NCBI GenBank assembly: GCA_964457925.1
Contig: CAYWGH010000010.1
Coordinates: 62,001-126,000 of the forward strand
Reading direction: 5' to 3'
Origin: Coneutiohabitans sp964457925
Lineage (GTDB): Bacteria > Zhuqueibacterota > Zhuqueibacteria > Zhuqueibacterales > Zhuqueibacteraceae
DNA: 64,000 nt
Made by a program: the position numbers and the translations under genes. Positions 17,962 through 26,344 of this stretch are shown in pieces. Each line of letters begins with the position of its first letter. Within the stretch, counting starts at the first letter, position 1. The notes beneath the pieces are model-generated. The model saw only the letters and a program-made list of their open reading frames with translations. It ran no database searches and was not told where the DNA came from.

Positions 17962-18369
17962 ATGAGCCTGTGGGAAAAAATTGCAAAAGATTTCCAGCAG
18001 AGCGCTACGACGTTCACCGAAATGGCCAGTGATTTTATCAAAAGCGGCGCCGAAGTAATTCGCGAAGGCCTTGAAGTTGCATCTGAAAAAACCGCGCAAG
18101 CCACCAAGCTCGCCAAGCTCAAGTGGGAAAAGAGCATGATCCATCGTGAAATCGAAAAGGCGTTTCTTGCGCTCGGTGGCCAGGCCTATGAGCTTCATGT
18201 GCAGGGCAAACTGGCCGATTTAGCGACGGTAGCCTTCGATAAGCTTGAAGAATTGCGCATTCTCGAAAGCAAGCTTGACGGCAAAGACAAAGAAATTGCC
18301 GATCTCCAAAATGCCACCCCGGCAAGCGCCCCCAAACAAGACACAACGGCACATTCGGTACAATCATGA
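17962..18369 (+). CDS. small helical protein preceding the RuBisCO-like gene
   Basis: I do not recognise a named family. The 135-residue product has no signal peptide and is mostly amphipathic helix. Residues 1-55 resemble a YtxH/phasin-like helix with alternating A, E and K. A central segment (about 55-80, HREIEKAFLALGGQAYEL) and a coiled-coil tail (85-110) follow. The ATG at 17962 is preceded by GGGAGAAAG. The RuBisCO-like gene starts 18 bp after its stop, so they share an operon, and a structural or regulatory link is possible. Confidence 0.75.
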   Translation: MSLWEKIAKDFQQSATTFTEMASDFIKSGAEVIREGLEVASEKTAQATKLAKLKWEKSMIHREIEKAFLALGGQAYELHVQGKLADLATVAFDKLEELRILESKLDGKDKEIADLQNATPASAPKQDTTAHSVQS

Positions 18370-18387
18370 AATAGACAGGAGACCAGC

Positions 18388-19566
18388 ATGAGTTACATCA
18401 ACAAAGCCTACCAGCCCAAACCTACGGACGTCTTATGCAGCTATTATCTTGAACCGGCGCCTAAAAAAACTTTGATCGAAGCCGCCGAGGAATTATGCAA
18501 AAAAGCTTCTGTTGATGTTTTAGGTGGAGAAATCGTGAGCAATCTGCGTGCTTGCGCATACGAAGTGCATGAAGAGGGCACGCAAGTGGCCTTTCCTGCC
18601 GAGCTTTTTGAGGGCGGGAATATTCCGCAAATGTTGACGATCATCGCAGGAAAAATTTTTGGCCTGGAAAAAATCGCAAATTTACGTTTGCAGGATGTGC
18701 GCTTTCCGGAATGGTGGATCAAGAGCTTTCGCGGCCCCGCCTTTGGCAGCAAAATCGTTGAGAAGCATTTCGGCAATCCGGCGCGCCCTCTGGTGGCGTC
18801 TCTCATCAGCCCCGAAGTTGGCTTGCCTCTCGAAGCTTATAAAGTTAAGGCGGAGGCTTCGTTCATGGGCGGCTGCGACATCGTGCGTGACAGCCCGCAG
18901 ATTCACAACATGTCCAGCAATCCCTTTGAGAAACGGGTCGATACGATTTTGGCGTTGACGCGGGATTGTTCACAGAAAACCGGCATGCCGAAAATGTATT
19001 TTCCCAATGTCAGCGGCTCCGGCGATGTCGTATTGAATCGAATTAACTACGTGATCAAAAAAGGCGGGCGCGGCGTGGTGATTGATTTTCAGGCGTGCGG
19101 CTTTAGCATCCTGCAAATGGTGCGCAATGAATTCCCAGAGTTGATCATTTATGCCGATCGCACCTCACATGCTGCGACAGCACGAAACAAACGCCAGGGC
19201 ATTTCGATGACGACGCTCGGCAAGTTAGCGCGCCTCGCCGGCGCTGATCTCGTCGAAATTGGTTCGATTACCGGTGACATGGTCGAAACCGAAGCCCACG
19301 TCGTGCAACTGCATACGAATTTATTGGCAGACTTATTTAAAACGCGCGACCCGCATCGTTTTGACCAAAACTGGCATGGTATAGGAACTAGTCTGCCGGT
19401 AACTTCCGGCGGGCTTACGGCAAATGACGTGCGCGAATTGCGCAATCGTTTTGGCAATCAAATCGTGCTGCAATTCAACCGCAGCATGACCGGCAAAGAA
19501 CATGTCTCAAGGCGCCACATCGAGATGTTTTTGGATGAGCTTGGACCGTTGGTGCCGCTGGTGTGA
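18388..19566 (+). CDS. RuBisCO-like protein (form IV type), catalytic residues lost
   Basis: The 392-residue product aligns end to end with the RuBisCO large-subunit fold: an N-terminal VLCSYYLEPAP domain, VAFPAELFEGGNIPQM, IFGLEKIANLRLQDVRFP, FRGPAFG, LISPEVGLPLEAYK, FMGGCDIVRDSP, IDFQACGF, DRTSHA and LPVTSGGL. Against RuBisCO numbering the catalytic positions are changed. Lys175 is Ser141, the carbamylated Lys201 is Arg167, Asp203 is Ser169, Glu204 is Pro170, His294 is Asp257, His327 is Glu290 and Lys334 is Asp297. Arg295, His298 and Ser379 equivalents remain. It therefore cannot fix CO2 by the known mechanism. Known form IV members act in methionine salvage or sulfur metabolism, but this set of replacements matches none that I can recall. 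Confidence 0.92.
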   Translation: MSYINKAYQPKPTDVLCSYYLEPAPKKTLIEAAEELCKKASVDVLGGEIVSNLRACAYEVHEEGTQVAFPAELFEGGNIPQMLTIIAGKIFGLEKIANLRLQDVRFPEWWIKSFRGPAFGSKIVEKHFGNPARPLVASLISPEVGLPLEAYKVKAEASFMGGCDIVRDSPQIHNMSSNPFEKRVDTILALTRDCSQKTGMPKMYFPNVSGSGDVVLNRINYVIKKGGRGVVIDFQACGFSILQMVRNEFPELIIYADRTSHAATARNKRQGISMTTLGKLARLAGADLVEIGSITGDMVETEAHVVQLHTNLLADLFKTRDPHRFDQNWHGIGTSLPVTSGGLTANDVRELRNRFGNQIVLQFNRSMTGKEHVSRRHIEMFLDELGPLVPLV

Positions 19567-19602
19567 CAAGCGGCAATAGTCACTTCGTTACTTTACTCAA
19601 AT

Positions 19603-19632
19603 AAAAAGGCTCGTCTGCGAGCCTTTTTTATT
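19603..19632. terminator. bidirectional terminator
   Basis: AAAAAGGCTCG / CGAGCCTTTTT arms lie between the convergent RuBisCO-like gene and the coiled-coil gene. T-runs on both strands let it serve both. Confidence 0.85.
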
Positions 19633-19648
19633 TCTTGTTGCGCCGAAA

Positions 19649-20258
19649 TCAGGTTGCTTCGAGTTGCGTGACTCGAACATTCAAATTATTCAGGGTTTTA
19701 TTCTGATCGCTATCAGATTCTTTCAAGCGGCGGATTTCATCTTCCAAGCGTGCTTGTCCCGCCCAGAGCGCGGTTTTTTCTGTGTGGAACTCGTCATACT
19801 GTTTTCGGACAAAATCCCACATGGTTAATATTTCGTTACGAAATTTTGCGTCGTTTTGTTCGATCGCTTCTATCCGTGTAAGCAGCATGCCCCCAAATGT
19901 CACAAACTGCTTTTGAATCTTCGTTTCGAATTTAGAAAAGGCTTGCTTCATTTCCTGACGAAGCCTGTGGGATTCTCTTGCCAATTCTTGGCGAATCTTT
20001 TTAAACTCCCTCGTCGATTCCTGGCGGACCTTCCTAAATTCTCTTGCCGATTCTCCTCGAATCTTCTTGAACTCCCTTGCTGATTCCAGGCGAACCTTCC
20101 TGAATTCACTAGCGGACTCTTGACGATTTTTTAAGCTCTCGTTTCAATTCCTTACGCATTAACCCAATTTTGCGGGACAAGCCATCCACCCTTTTCGCGA
20201 GTCGACTCGACCCATTATTGGGGAACCGCCTCGTCTTCTTGCGAGATTTCATAGGCAT
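19649..20258 (-). pseudogene. hendecad coiled-coil protein gene with a frameshift
   Basis: Two overlapping minus-strand frames join into one protein if a single base is removed from the six-T run at 20127-20132. The N-terminal frame starts at the ATG at 20258 (MPMKSRKKTRR). After the shift the product continues KNRQESASEFRKVRL and then 11-residue repeats (ESAREFKKIRG, ESAREFRKVRQ, ESTREFKKIRQ, ELARESHRLRQ). It ends in a further coiled coil of about 100 residues. The 11-residue period indicates a right-handed hendecad coiled coil. The frameshift may be a real mutation, a homopolymer sequencing error or programmed slippage. No family or function recognised. Confidence 0.65.
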
Positions 20259-20346
20259 TAGGTTTTCCCCCCAATCAAGTTCGTGGCATGATACCGAATC
20301 GTTTTTGAGTCGCAACCATTTCTTTGAAAGCCTCGGCAAACAACAA

Positions 20347-20375
20347 AGGCTCGCACTAAGCGAGCCTCGTTTTTT
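20347..20375. terminator. hairpin next to tRNA genes
   Basis: AGGCTCGC / GCGAGCCT arms have a six-T run on the plus-strand side. On the minus strand it lies just after the tRNA-Lys genes and may end their transcript, although the T-run there is weak (TTTGTTGTTT). Confidence 0.55.
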
Positions 20376-20398
20376 CCTTCCTCCCTCTTGACCAACAG

Positions 20399-20471
20399 TG
20401 CGCCCACTAGGAATCGAACCTAGAACCTCCGGATTAAGAGTCCGCTGCTCTGCCAGTTGAGCTATGGGCGC
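20399..20471 (-). tRNA. tRNA-Lys (CUU)
   Basis: 73-nt cloverleaf on the minus strand with a GCGCCCA acceptor stem closed by TGGGCGC, D-loop AGCTCAACTGGCAGAGC, anticodon loop CTCTTAA giving anticodon CUU, and T-loop GGTTCGATTCC. CCA is not encoded. Confidence 0.96.
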
Positions 20472-20505
20472 TCGTCACAAATTTGTCAATTCAAAAAACA
20501 GACTG

Positions 20506-20578
20506 TGAGGGTGGAGAGAATCGAACTCTCGGCCAACGGCTTAAAAGGCCGCTGCTCTACCAGCTGAGCTACACCCTC
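20506..20578 (-). tRNA. tRNA-Lys (UUU)
   Basis: 73-nt cloverleaf on the minus strand with a GAGGGTG acceptor stem, D-loop AGCTCAGCTGGTAGAGC, anticodon loop CTTTTAA giving anticodon UUU, and T-loop AGTTCGATTCT. CCA is not encoded. It sits 34 bp upstream of the CUU isoacceptor, probably in one transcript. Confidence 0.96.
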
Positions 20579-20732
20579 TACCTTTACAAACAAAACGCCG
20601 CCAATATAATGAATTTGGCACTGGCAGTCAATCTAAATTTCCCCTCACCACGGGGAGTAAAACTGACAAAGCTTCGTGGGCTTTGCAGCATTTGCTCAGC
20701 CCACGTGCTTGGCGAATTAACCAGCATTCGGG

Positions 20733-22511
20733 TCAAATCAGTTTAATACCAAGTTCCTGCAACTGCTTCGGAGAAACGGGTGAAGGCGAATTGTCCATCA
20801 ACGAAACGGCGGAATTCGTTTTGGGGAACGCAATCACATCTCGAATGGACTTGCGCCCGGCCAGCAACATCACCAGCCGGTCAAAACCAAAGGCAATTCC
20901 ACCATGAGGCGGCGCGCCATATTCGAACGCTTCCATCAGGAAGCCAAACTTTTGTTCTGCTTCCTCGTCGCCGATATTGAGCAGCTTGAACATCTTTTGT
21001 TGAATATCACGGCGATGAATACGAATACTTCCGCCTGCGATTTCAATGCCATTCAGCACAAGATCGTATGCTTTTGCACGAACGTCGCCGGGAGCAGAGT
21101 CCATCAAATGTAAATCCTCATCGAGCGGAGAGGTGAACGGATGATGACAGGCCACCCAACGCTGTTCTTCGGGATCAAATTCAAGTAAGGGGAATTCCAC
21201 CACCCACAATAAGCTTATTTTGTCTTTGGGAATAAGATCTTCGGCCTGCGCCAGCTTTAGGCGCAGCGCGCCGAGAATTTCACGTGCTTTTTCCTTTTTG
21301 TCAGCGATGAACAATAACAAATCATCCCCTTTGACAGCAAAGCGCGTATTCACCTGATTGACAAAACTCTCTGGAAAAAATTTTGCGGCCGAGCCTTGCC
21401 AGCCTTCACTCGTATTCTTCAGCGCCACCAAACCTTGCGCTCCCATTTGTGTGGCTTGCAAAGTGAGGTCGTCGATTTGTTTGCGCGAATATTTTGCGCC
21501 GCCTTCCAGGCAAATGCCTTGCACTGTTTTGCCGCCCTTGGCCGCCTCGACAAAAACGCGAAAACCGCATTCCTCCGCAATATCGGTGATCTCGCGGATT
21601 TCCATGCCAAAACGCATGTCCGGCCTGTCACTACCAAAGCGTGAGACAGCTTCGGCATAAGTCATGCGCGGCAGCGGTAATGTGATTTGTTTGCCAAGAG
21701 TCGCCTGCACCATTTCGGCGATGAGGCCTTCCATCATGCTAATCACATCGTTATGATCGACAAACGACATTTCCACGTCGATTTGGGTAAACTCCGGCTG
21801 GCGATCGGCGCGCAAATCTTCATCGCGGAAACAACGCACGATTTGGAAATAGCGATCCAATCCTGCAACCATCAACAGTTGTTTATAGGTTTGCGGGCTT
21901 TGCGGCAACGCATAAAAATTGCCGTGATAAAGCCGGCTCGGCACCAGGTAGTCGCGTGCGCCTTCGGGCGTGCTTTTCATCAGCATCGGCGTTTCAATCT
22001 CAATAAAATTGTTGCGATCAAAATAGCGCCGAGTGAGCTGCGCAAGTTGATGACGAATGATCAAATTGCGCTGCATCTCCGGCCGGCGGAGATCAAGATA
22101 ACGGTATTTTAAACGCAATTCTTCCGCCGCTTCAAAGCGATCGCCAATTTCAAACGGCGGCGTTTTGGCCGGGTTGAGAATTTTTAATTCTGTCGCTAAA
22201 ACTTCTATTTCGCCGGTGGCAATATTAGGATTCGTCATGCCGGCGGGCCTCGCCTTGACTTTACCTTTGACGGCGATCACAAATTCGCTGCGCAGACTTT
22301 GCGCCAGGGTATGCATTTCTTCGTTTTCCGGCGCGAACACCACCTGGGTCTTGCCATAACGATCGCGTAAATCCACAAACAAAACGCCGCCGTGATCGCG
22401 CCAACTATCGACCCAGCCGTTTAAAATCACCTCATTGCCGCTATGCTCTTTTCGTAACGCGCCACACGTATGGGTCCGTTTCCATACTCCGGATTCGTGT
22501 ATGCCTGTCAT
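20733..22511 (-). CDS. aspS: aspartyl-tRNA synthetase
   Basis: From the ATG at 22511 the product has 592 residues, the normal bacterial length; the open frame extends 36 codons further but AAGGAG lies 12 nt before 22511. It has an N-terminal OB-fold anticodon domain (VILNGWVDSWRDHGGVLFVDLRDRYG). The class II catalytic core shows motif 2 FRDEDLRADRQPEFTQID and motif 3 GIAFGFDRLVMLLAG. The bacterial GAD insertion domain lies between them. It charges tRNA-Asp; whether it is non-discriminating (also charging tRNA-Asn) cannot be decided here. Confidence 0.97.
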   Translation of the reverse strand: MTGIHESGVWKRTHTCGALRKEHSGNEVILNGWVDSWRDHGGVLFVDLRDRYGKTQVVFAPENEEMHTLAQSLRSEFVIAVKGKVKARPAGMTNPNIATGEIEVLATELKILNPAKTPPFEIGDRFEAAEELRLKYRYLDLRRPEMQRNLIIRHQLAQLTRRYFDRNNFIEIETPMLMKSTPEGARDYLVPSRLYHGNFYALPQSPQTYKQLLMVAGLDRYFQIVRCFRDEDLRADRQPEFTQIDVEMSFVDHNDVISMMEGLIAEMVQATLGKQITLPLPRMTYAEAVSRFGSDRPDMRFGMEIREITDIAEECGFRVFVEAAKGGKTVQGICLEGGAKYSRKQIDDLTLQATQMGAQGLVALKNTSEGWQGSAAKFFPESFVNQVNTRFAVKGDDLLLFIADKKEKAREILGALRLKLAQAEDLIPKDKISLLWVVEFPLLEFDPEEQRWVACHHPFTSPLDEDLHLMDSAPGDVRAKAYDLVLNGIEIAGGSIRIHRRDIQQKMFKLLNIGDEEAEQKFGFLMEAFEYGAPPHGGIAFGFDRLVMLLAGRKSIRDVIAFPKTNSAVSLMDNSPSPVSPKQLQELGIKLI

Positions 22512-22720
22512 GTTTTTCGAGACGGCTCCTTCTTGAGTTGCACGATTCGTTGCCAACGTCGTCCTCCTTGCCTGTGTCGATTTTTCGTTGAGTGCTTTAA
22601 TCAGATTGCCGCGACTCACGCTCTCATGTCAAGCAAGCCAGGAGAACGCGCAAGCCGGCGATGAAATGATCTTGTTTACGCGGTACTATCGTCAGGCTGG
22701 AATATAAAAATTTCTAACAA

Positions 22721-22775
22721 AATAAAAAACCGCTTATCTAGCGACCCAACGCGGTCATCGCTAAAGCAAGCGGTT
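22721..22775 (-). terminator. terminator after the envelope-machine operon
   Basis: Nested arms AACCGCTT/AAGCGGTT and TAGCGA/TCGCTA are followed on the minus strand by TTTTTTATTT, just past the stop of the TonB-like gene at 22801. Confidence 0.8.
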
Positions 22776-22800
22776 CAGGGTTAGATTCAAAATTATAAAC

Positions 22801-23961
22801 TCAGTAACCGAAGGTGTACACCTGTCTAACGGTCGTATTACCTTTTTTGGGATCAATCGCACCAAAATCATCCCAACGCCGAATGCGGCTGAGGATGCAA
22901 TCTTCCACTTCGGCATTGGTACTGCTTTTAGAGACAATCGTTGCGCTTTCCACCGTACCTTGCGGCGTAATCACGAAACGCACGACGACTTTACCTTTGA
23001 GATTTGGGTCGCGTTTGATGGCGCGCTGATAACAATACTCAATGGCCGGGCTATGACTCGCCACAACCGCTTGAATAGATTCCGCATCGCGGCCGGTGCC
23101 ACCGGTTTGCCCTTCTTCGACTTCAATCAAAGGCTTTTCGCTGGTGATCACAAGCTCACCCGAGCGGCTGACCCCTTTGGCTTTTCCTTCACCCAAACCT
23201 TGTACCAGCGCATCAATATTACCACCGCCGGTTTCACGGCCGCCGCGGACACGGCCTTTTCCTGGCCCACCAGAGCCAACGCCAGTGCCTGCCGCACCAG
23301 CACCGCCTTCAGCATCACTGCTGCTACCCGCGCGTTTAATGCCGCTGACACCTGCAAGCGCTTCATCAAGATTGGCGTTGGGGTTGTGGCCACCAAGCAG
23401 ATCAGCCGCTTCATCCCCACTCGCCATTCCGCTGTTGCTTGTCAGCAAGCCAAGCAGACCTTGATTACCGACTTCCTCTCTGATGATCGCGCGGGATCGT
23501 CGTCCGCTCGCTGGCGGACCGCTCGTTCCGGCGATTTCGCCACCGCCACCATCAGGTTCCCCGCTGCCAACTTCCTGACCGCTGCTTTGTGCTGTTGTTC
23601 GCCGCGATGCACCAGGATCAATGATTCTCGAAGTCCTGCGAACAGTACTGGCCGTCGGTTCTTCCAACGGCAACTCAGCAGGCGCAGCTTCTAACGGAGT
23701 TTCGACAAATTTGGTTTCGCCGGCTGTCTTGTCAAGAACAAGCCGGGCAAACTGTTCTTGTACACGCGCGACATCGTGTGCCGGTGGATTCTTAACAAAA
23801 TAAATAATGACCACGAAATGGATAATCAGAGAGGCAACCAGCGTCATTGAAAAGCGGCGATCAAGCGTTTGCCACCAATGGTACTCAAATTCCCTGGGGA
23901 AAGCGAGGCCAGACTTCGGTGTGCCCTCATGCTGTCGTTGCGTGCTGCTCTGCGCCGGCAT
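22801..23961 (-). CDS. TonB-like energy transducer with AgmX/PglI C-terminal domain
   Basis: This 386-residue protein has a short cytoplasmic N-terminus, one transmembrane helix (about 39-57, MTLVASLIIHFVVIIYFV) and a long low-complexity periplasmic region rich in G, S, R and A. The C-terminal 90-residue domain (VVASHSPAIEYCYQRAIKRD to VRQVYTFGY) matches the AgmX/PglI domain, with its paired cysteines EYCYQ and VEDCI. Such proteins are transducers in energised trans-envelope complexes, best known from myxobacterial gliding (AgmX). It is the last gene of the operon with ExbB- and ExbD-type proton channel subunits and TPR proteins. Confidence 0.9.
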   Translation of the reverse strand: MPAQSSTQRQHEGTPKSGLAFPREFEYHWWQTLDRRFSMTLVASLIIHFVVIIYFVKNPPAHDVARVQEQFARLVLDKTAGETKFVETPLEAAPAELPLEEPTASTVRRTSRIIDPGASRRTTAQSSGQEVGSGEPDGGGGEIAGTSGPPASGRRSRAIIREEVGNQGLLGLLTSNSGMASGDEAADLLGGHNPNANLDEALAGVSGIKRAGSSSDAEGGAGAAGTGVGSGGPGKGRVRGGRETGGGNIDALVQGLGEGKAKGVSRSGELVITSEKPLIEVEEGQTGGTGRDAESIQAVVASHSPAIEYCYQRAIKRDPNLKGKVVVRFVITPQGTVESATIVSKSSTNAEVEDCILSRIRRWDDFGAIDPKKGNTTVRQVYTFGY

Positions 23962-24058
23962 ATTGTCCTTGGAGGTTACTTAGCTCAACAGATTTGAAAT
24001 TTGGTTCAGCATCCGCTAGTTTAATCCATGAAACAAATTCATGATAGGCGCGCATTGT

Positions 24059-24571
24059 CTATTCGCCGCCTTCGCGATAAACGACGAGTCGCATATTGGG
24101 ATAGTCGGAAACGCCGCAGGTGCGCATCACTTTCACCAGTTCGGCATATGGCAACTCTCTATCGCCCTGGATCATGACTCTGCCGGAAAACTTGACGCCG
24201 TAATCGACTTCCATCTTTTTGGCTTGCGTGCTATAATACCGCAAGCGCTCCCGCAACGGTTTGATGATGCCATTTTCGACCACTGCAGGATTGTTGGACA
24301 TCACATCATCCATGGTCGCGACTTTCTCATGATTGACGAGAATAATCTGCTTGGATACGATCAGATCCAACCCTACTTGCGCCGGCTCTTCGATAAGAGA
24401 GTTCGGCAGTTTCAAAAATTCCGAAGGCGAGATGAGCTGGCCCTCGGTCGAGAACGTCTTCAGCAAAAACACGAGAATGATGGTGAACATATCCATCATC
24501 GAGGTCAGATTGAGTTTCACCTCGACGGCTTTCGTGTCGTGCTTTTTGATTCGGGAAGGTATAAAAGCCAT
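24059..24571 (-). CDS. ExbD/TolR family protein (second copy)
   Basis: This 170-residue protein has an N-terminal cytoplasmic KxxxVEVKLNLTSMMDMFTIILVFLLK segment: a single transmembrane helix with the essential aspartate in MMDMFT. A periplasmic domain of the TolR/ExbD type follows. It should form the stator-linked, proton-conducting part with the ExbB protein. It differs clearly from the other ExbD gene 64 bp upstream, a pairing seen with AglS/AglV-like proteins. Confidence 0.92.
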   Translation of the reverse strand: MAFIPSRIKKHDTKAVEVKLNLTSMMDMFTIILVFLLKTFSTEGQLISPSEFLKLPNSLIEEPAQVGLDLIVSKQIILVNHEKVATMDDVMSNNPAVVENGIIKPLRERLRYYSTQAKKMEVDYGVKFSGRVMIQGDRELPYAELVKVMRTCGVSDYPNMRLVVYREGGE

Positions 24572-24635
24572 ATCGCCTGCCGAAAAAGTTAATTCGAATT
24601 TCGCGAGCGCAGGTTCTGCGCCTCGCCACCAGCCG

Positions 24636-25178
24636 TCAGATGACGCCGGCGCTCAAAGACACTTGTGGAAAAAGAATCACAGGCCCACTTTCGAGGCGTA
24701 TCATGCGCGCTGCGTCCATCGTGCTGACCAGTACTTGGTAACGGATCTTATTCTCCGCCTGAATGATGATGGATTCGGGATCAGAGAAGCCGTTACCAAT
24801 GTTTTGTTTGATCTCATAGAGCTTTTGGGAAAGCGCGTGAAAATCATACTCGCCAGTTGTTTGGACAGGAATGGTCGGCCCGGTTGCCGTTGCGCCCGTT
24901 AGCATTGCCGCCGCGCTGGAAATATAGAAACCCTGATCAGTGATCGATACCGTAAGATCCAGCTTGCGTTGAGCCTCTTTGGGGGCGCTACCGCTCGCCA
25001 AGCCGGCTGTCGCACCGGCGGCCGGCGGCAAATTCAGCTCGATTATGCCGATCTTGACGAACTGCGCCGACGAGAGCAACAACGGAATCATCACTACCAT
25101 CAAATTCATGATCGGCGTGAGATTTAAGTCCGTGCTCTCTTCCTTGATGTGCCGGCGCTTCGAAGGTTTAAAAGCCAT
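24636..25178 (-). CDS. ExbD/TolR family protein (first copy)
   Basis: This 180-residue protein starts MAFKPSKRRHIKEES. Its one transmembrane helix (about 19-40, LNLTPIMNLMVVMIPLLL) has an asparagine, N27 in IMNLMV, where the proton-carrying aspartate of ExbD/TolR normally sits. A periplasmic domain follows. Loss of that carboxylate suggests this copy is structural and the other ExbD carries protons. It starts 2 bp after the ExbB gene stop. Confidence 0.9.
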   Translation of the reverse strand: MAFKPSKRRHIKEESTDLNLTPIMNLMVVMIPLLLSSAQFVKIGIIELNLPPAAGATAGLASGSAPKEAQRKLDLTVSITDQGFYISSAAAMLTGATATGPTIPVQTTGEYDFHALSQKLYEIKQNIGNGFSDPESIIIQAENKIRYQVLVSTMDAARMIRLESGPVILFPQVSLSAGVI

Positions 25179-25180
25179 GA

Positions 25181-25831
25181 CTATTTATTCCCGGTGAGAA
25201 GATTGATCAGCTTCACGGTGTGCTCGTCGATCTCGTCGATGATCTTCGCAGTTTTATTGAACAGAAACGTGTAGATCAACACGGCTGGGATGGCCACCGC
25301 CAGTCCCAGCAAAGTCGTGTTCATCGCCGCACTGATGCCGGCGGCCAGCATGCGCGCCTTTTCCGCTGCATCAATACCAGGAGACGACACAGCCTTGAAT
25401 GCGAGAATCAACCCCCAAATGGTGCCCATCAAACCGAGCAGCGTTGCCACGTTGGCTAGCATGGCCAAGAAACCAGTGCGTTGATTCAACCGTGGAATGA
25501 CCTCCAGCGTGCTTTCATCCACGCTGTTCTGAATGGCACGGAAATCCGTCACTTCCTGCTCTGCCACGCGGCGCAAGCTGGCGCCCACGACTTGAGCCAA
25601 CGCCTTTTCCGGCGCCGCGTCACACAACGCCAGCGCTTTTTTGTATTCGCCGGCGCGCACGAGCTTGCGAATTTCGGACATGAATTTGTTGGCGTTGATG
25701 TTCGAACGCATCATCAAAAAATAAAAACGCTCAATGGCGATCGCCACTGCGAAAGCACCAACGATGAGAATGGCATACATGTAGGATGAGCCGTCGGCTT
25801 CCCACCGAAACGATTCGATAAAACTATCCAT
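25181..25831 (-). CDS. MotA/TolQ/ExbB proton channel family protein
   Basis: This 216-residue inner-membrane protein has three transmembrane helices: one near residues 18-38 (YAILIVGAFAVAIAIERFYF) and two after a cytoplasmic loop (LAMLANVATLLGLMGTIWGLILAF and MNTTLLGLAVAIPAVLIYTFLF). The conserved TLLGLMGTIWG and NTTLLGLAVAIPA segments are characteristic of ExbB/TolQ/MotA. With the ExbD proteins it forms the proton-driven motor of this operon. Confidence 0.94.
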   Translation of the reverse strand: MDSFIESFRWEADGSSYMYAILIVGAFAVAIAIERFYFLMMRSNINANKFMSEIRKLVRAGEYKKALALCDAAPEKALAQVVGASLRRVAEQEVTDFRAIQNSVDESTLEVIPRLNQRTGFLAMLANVATLLGLMGTIWGLILAFKAVSSPGIDAAEKARMLAAGISAAMNTTLLGLAVAIPAVLIYTFLFNKTAKIIDEIDEHTVKLINLLTGNK

Positions 25832-25924
25832 GAAAAAAACCTCCTATACGTTATCCTTAGTTTGTCTGAAAATTCCGTCCGGTGAACTTTTGGTCTATTT
25901 TGTGTATTGCGCTAGACAATACCG

Positions 25925-26338
25925 TCAATCCTTTTTCTTTGCGGGAATTTTCTTCAATCCCTCAACTTTTTGCGGTTGATCGATCGTGTCATCGTGCAGC
26001 AAAATTCCCTTCGATACGGATTTTAGCTCGCGCGCAAAGCTGCGTTCGAGATCCCGCATCTCTCCAAAATCAGGTTTGGCGCGTTTAGGGATAATATCCA
26101 CGTTGGGTTTCTCAACCACGGCCTCGATTGAGATCGCCTCCAGTTCAAGCTCGTTAGGGTCGGATTTTTCCTTGACGGCGACCGGCGATCGCTTAACCGT
26201 ATCTGCCGGTGTTGGTTGCCGAGCAAGGGTGTGTTTTTTTGATATGGAATCCGGCATCACCGGTTGTGCTTCCTGCGCCGACGCCGATCCCATGCCCATG
26301 ATCAACAGCATTGAAAAAAAGATTCGGACTAACATCAT
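25925..26338 (-). CDS. small exported protein of the envelope-machine operon
   Basis: No family recognised. The 137-residue product has a signal peptide (1-21, ASA-QE) and then a P, K and E-rich, probably extended periplasmic region with a short helical part (RDLERSFARELKSV). It starts 6 bp after the stop of the giant TPR gene with GAGG overlapping that stop, so it is translationally linked to it. Likely an accessory or linker of the complex. Confidence 0.75.
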   Translation of the reverse strand: MMLVRIFFSMLLIMGMGSASAQEAQPVMPDSISKKHTLARQPTPADTVKRSPVAVKEKSDPNELELEAISIEAVVEKPNVDIIPKRAKPDFGEMRDLERSFARELKSVSKGILLHDDTIDQPQKVEGLKKIPAKKKD

Positions 26339-26344
26339 TGCGCC

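Noticed and set aside
18388..19566. Functional CO2-fixing RuBisCO
   Set aside because: The carbamylated lysine, metal ligands and both catalytic lysines are replaced, and no phosphoribulokinase or Calvin-cycle gene is present in the window.
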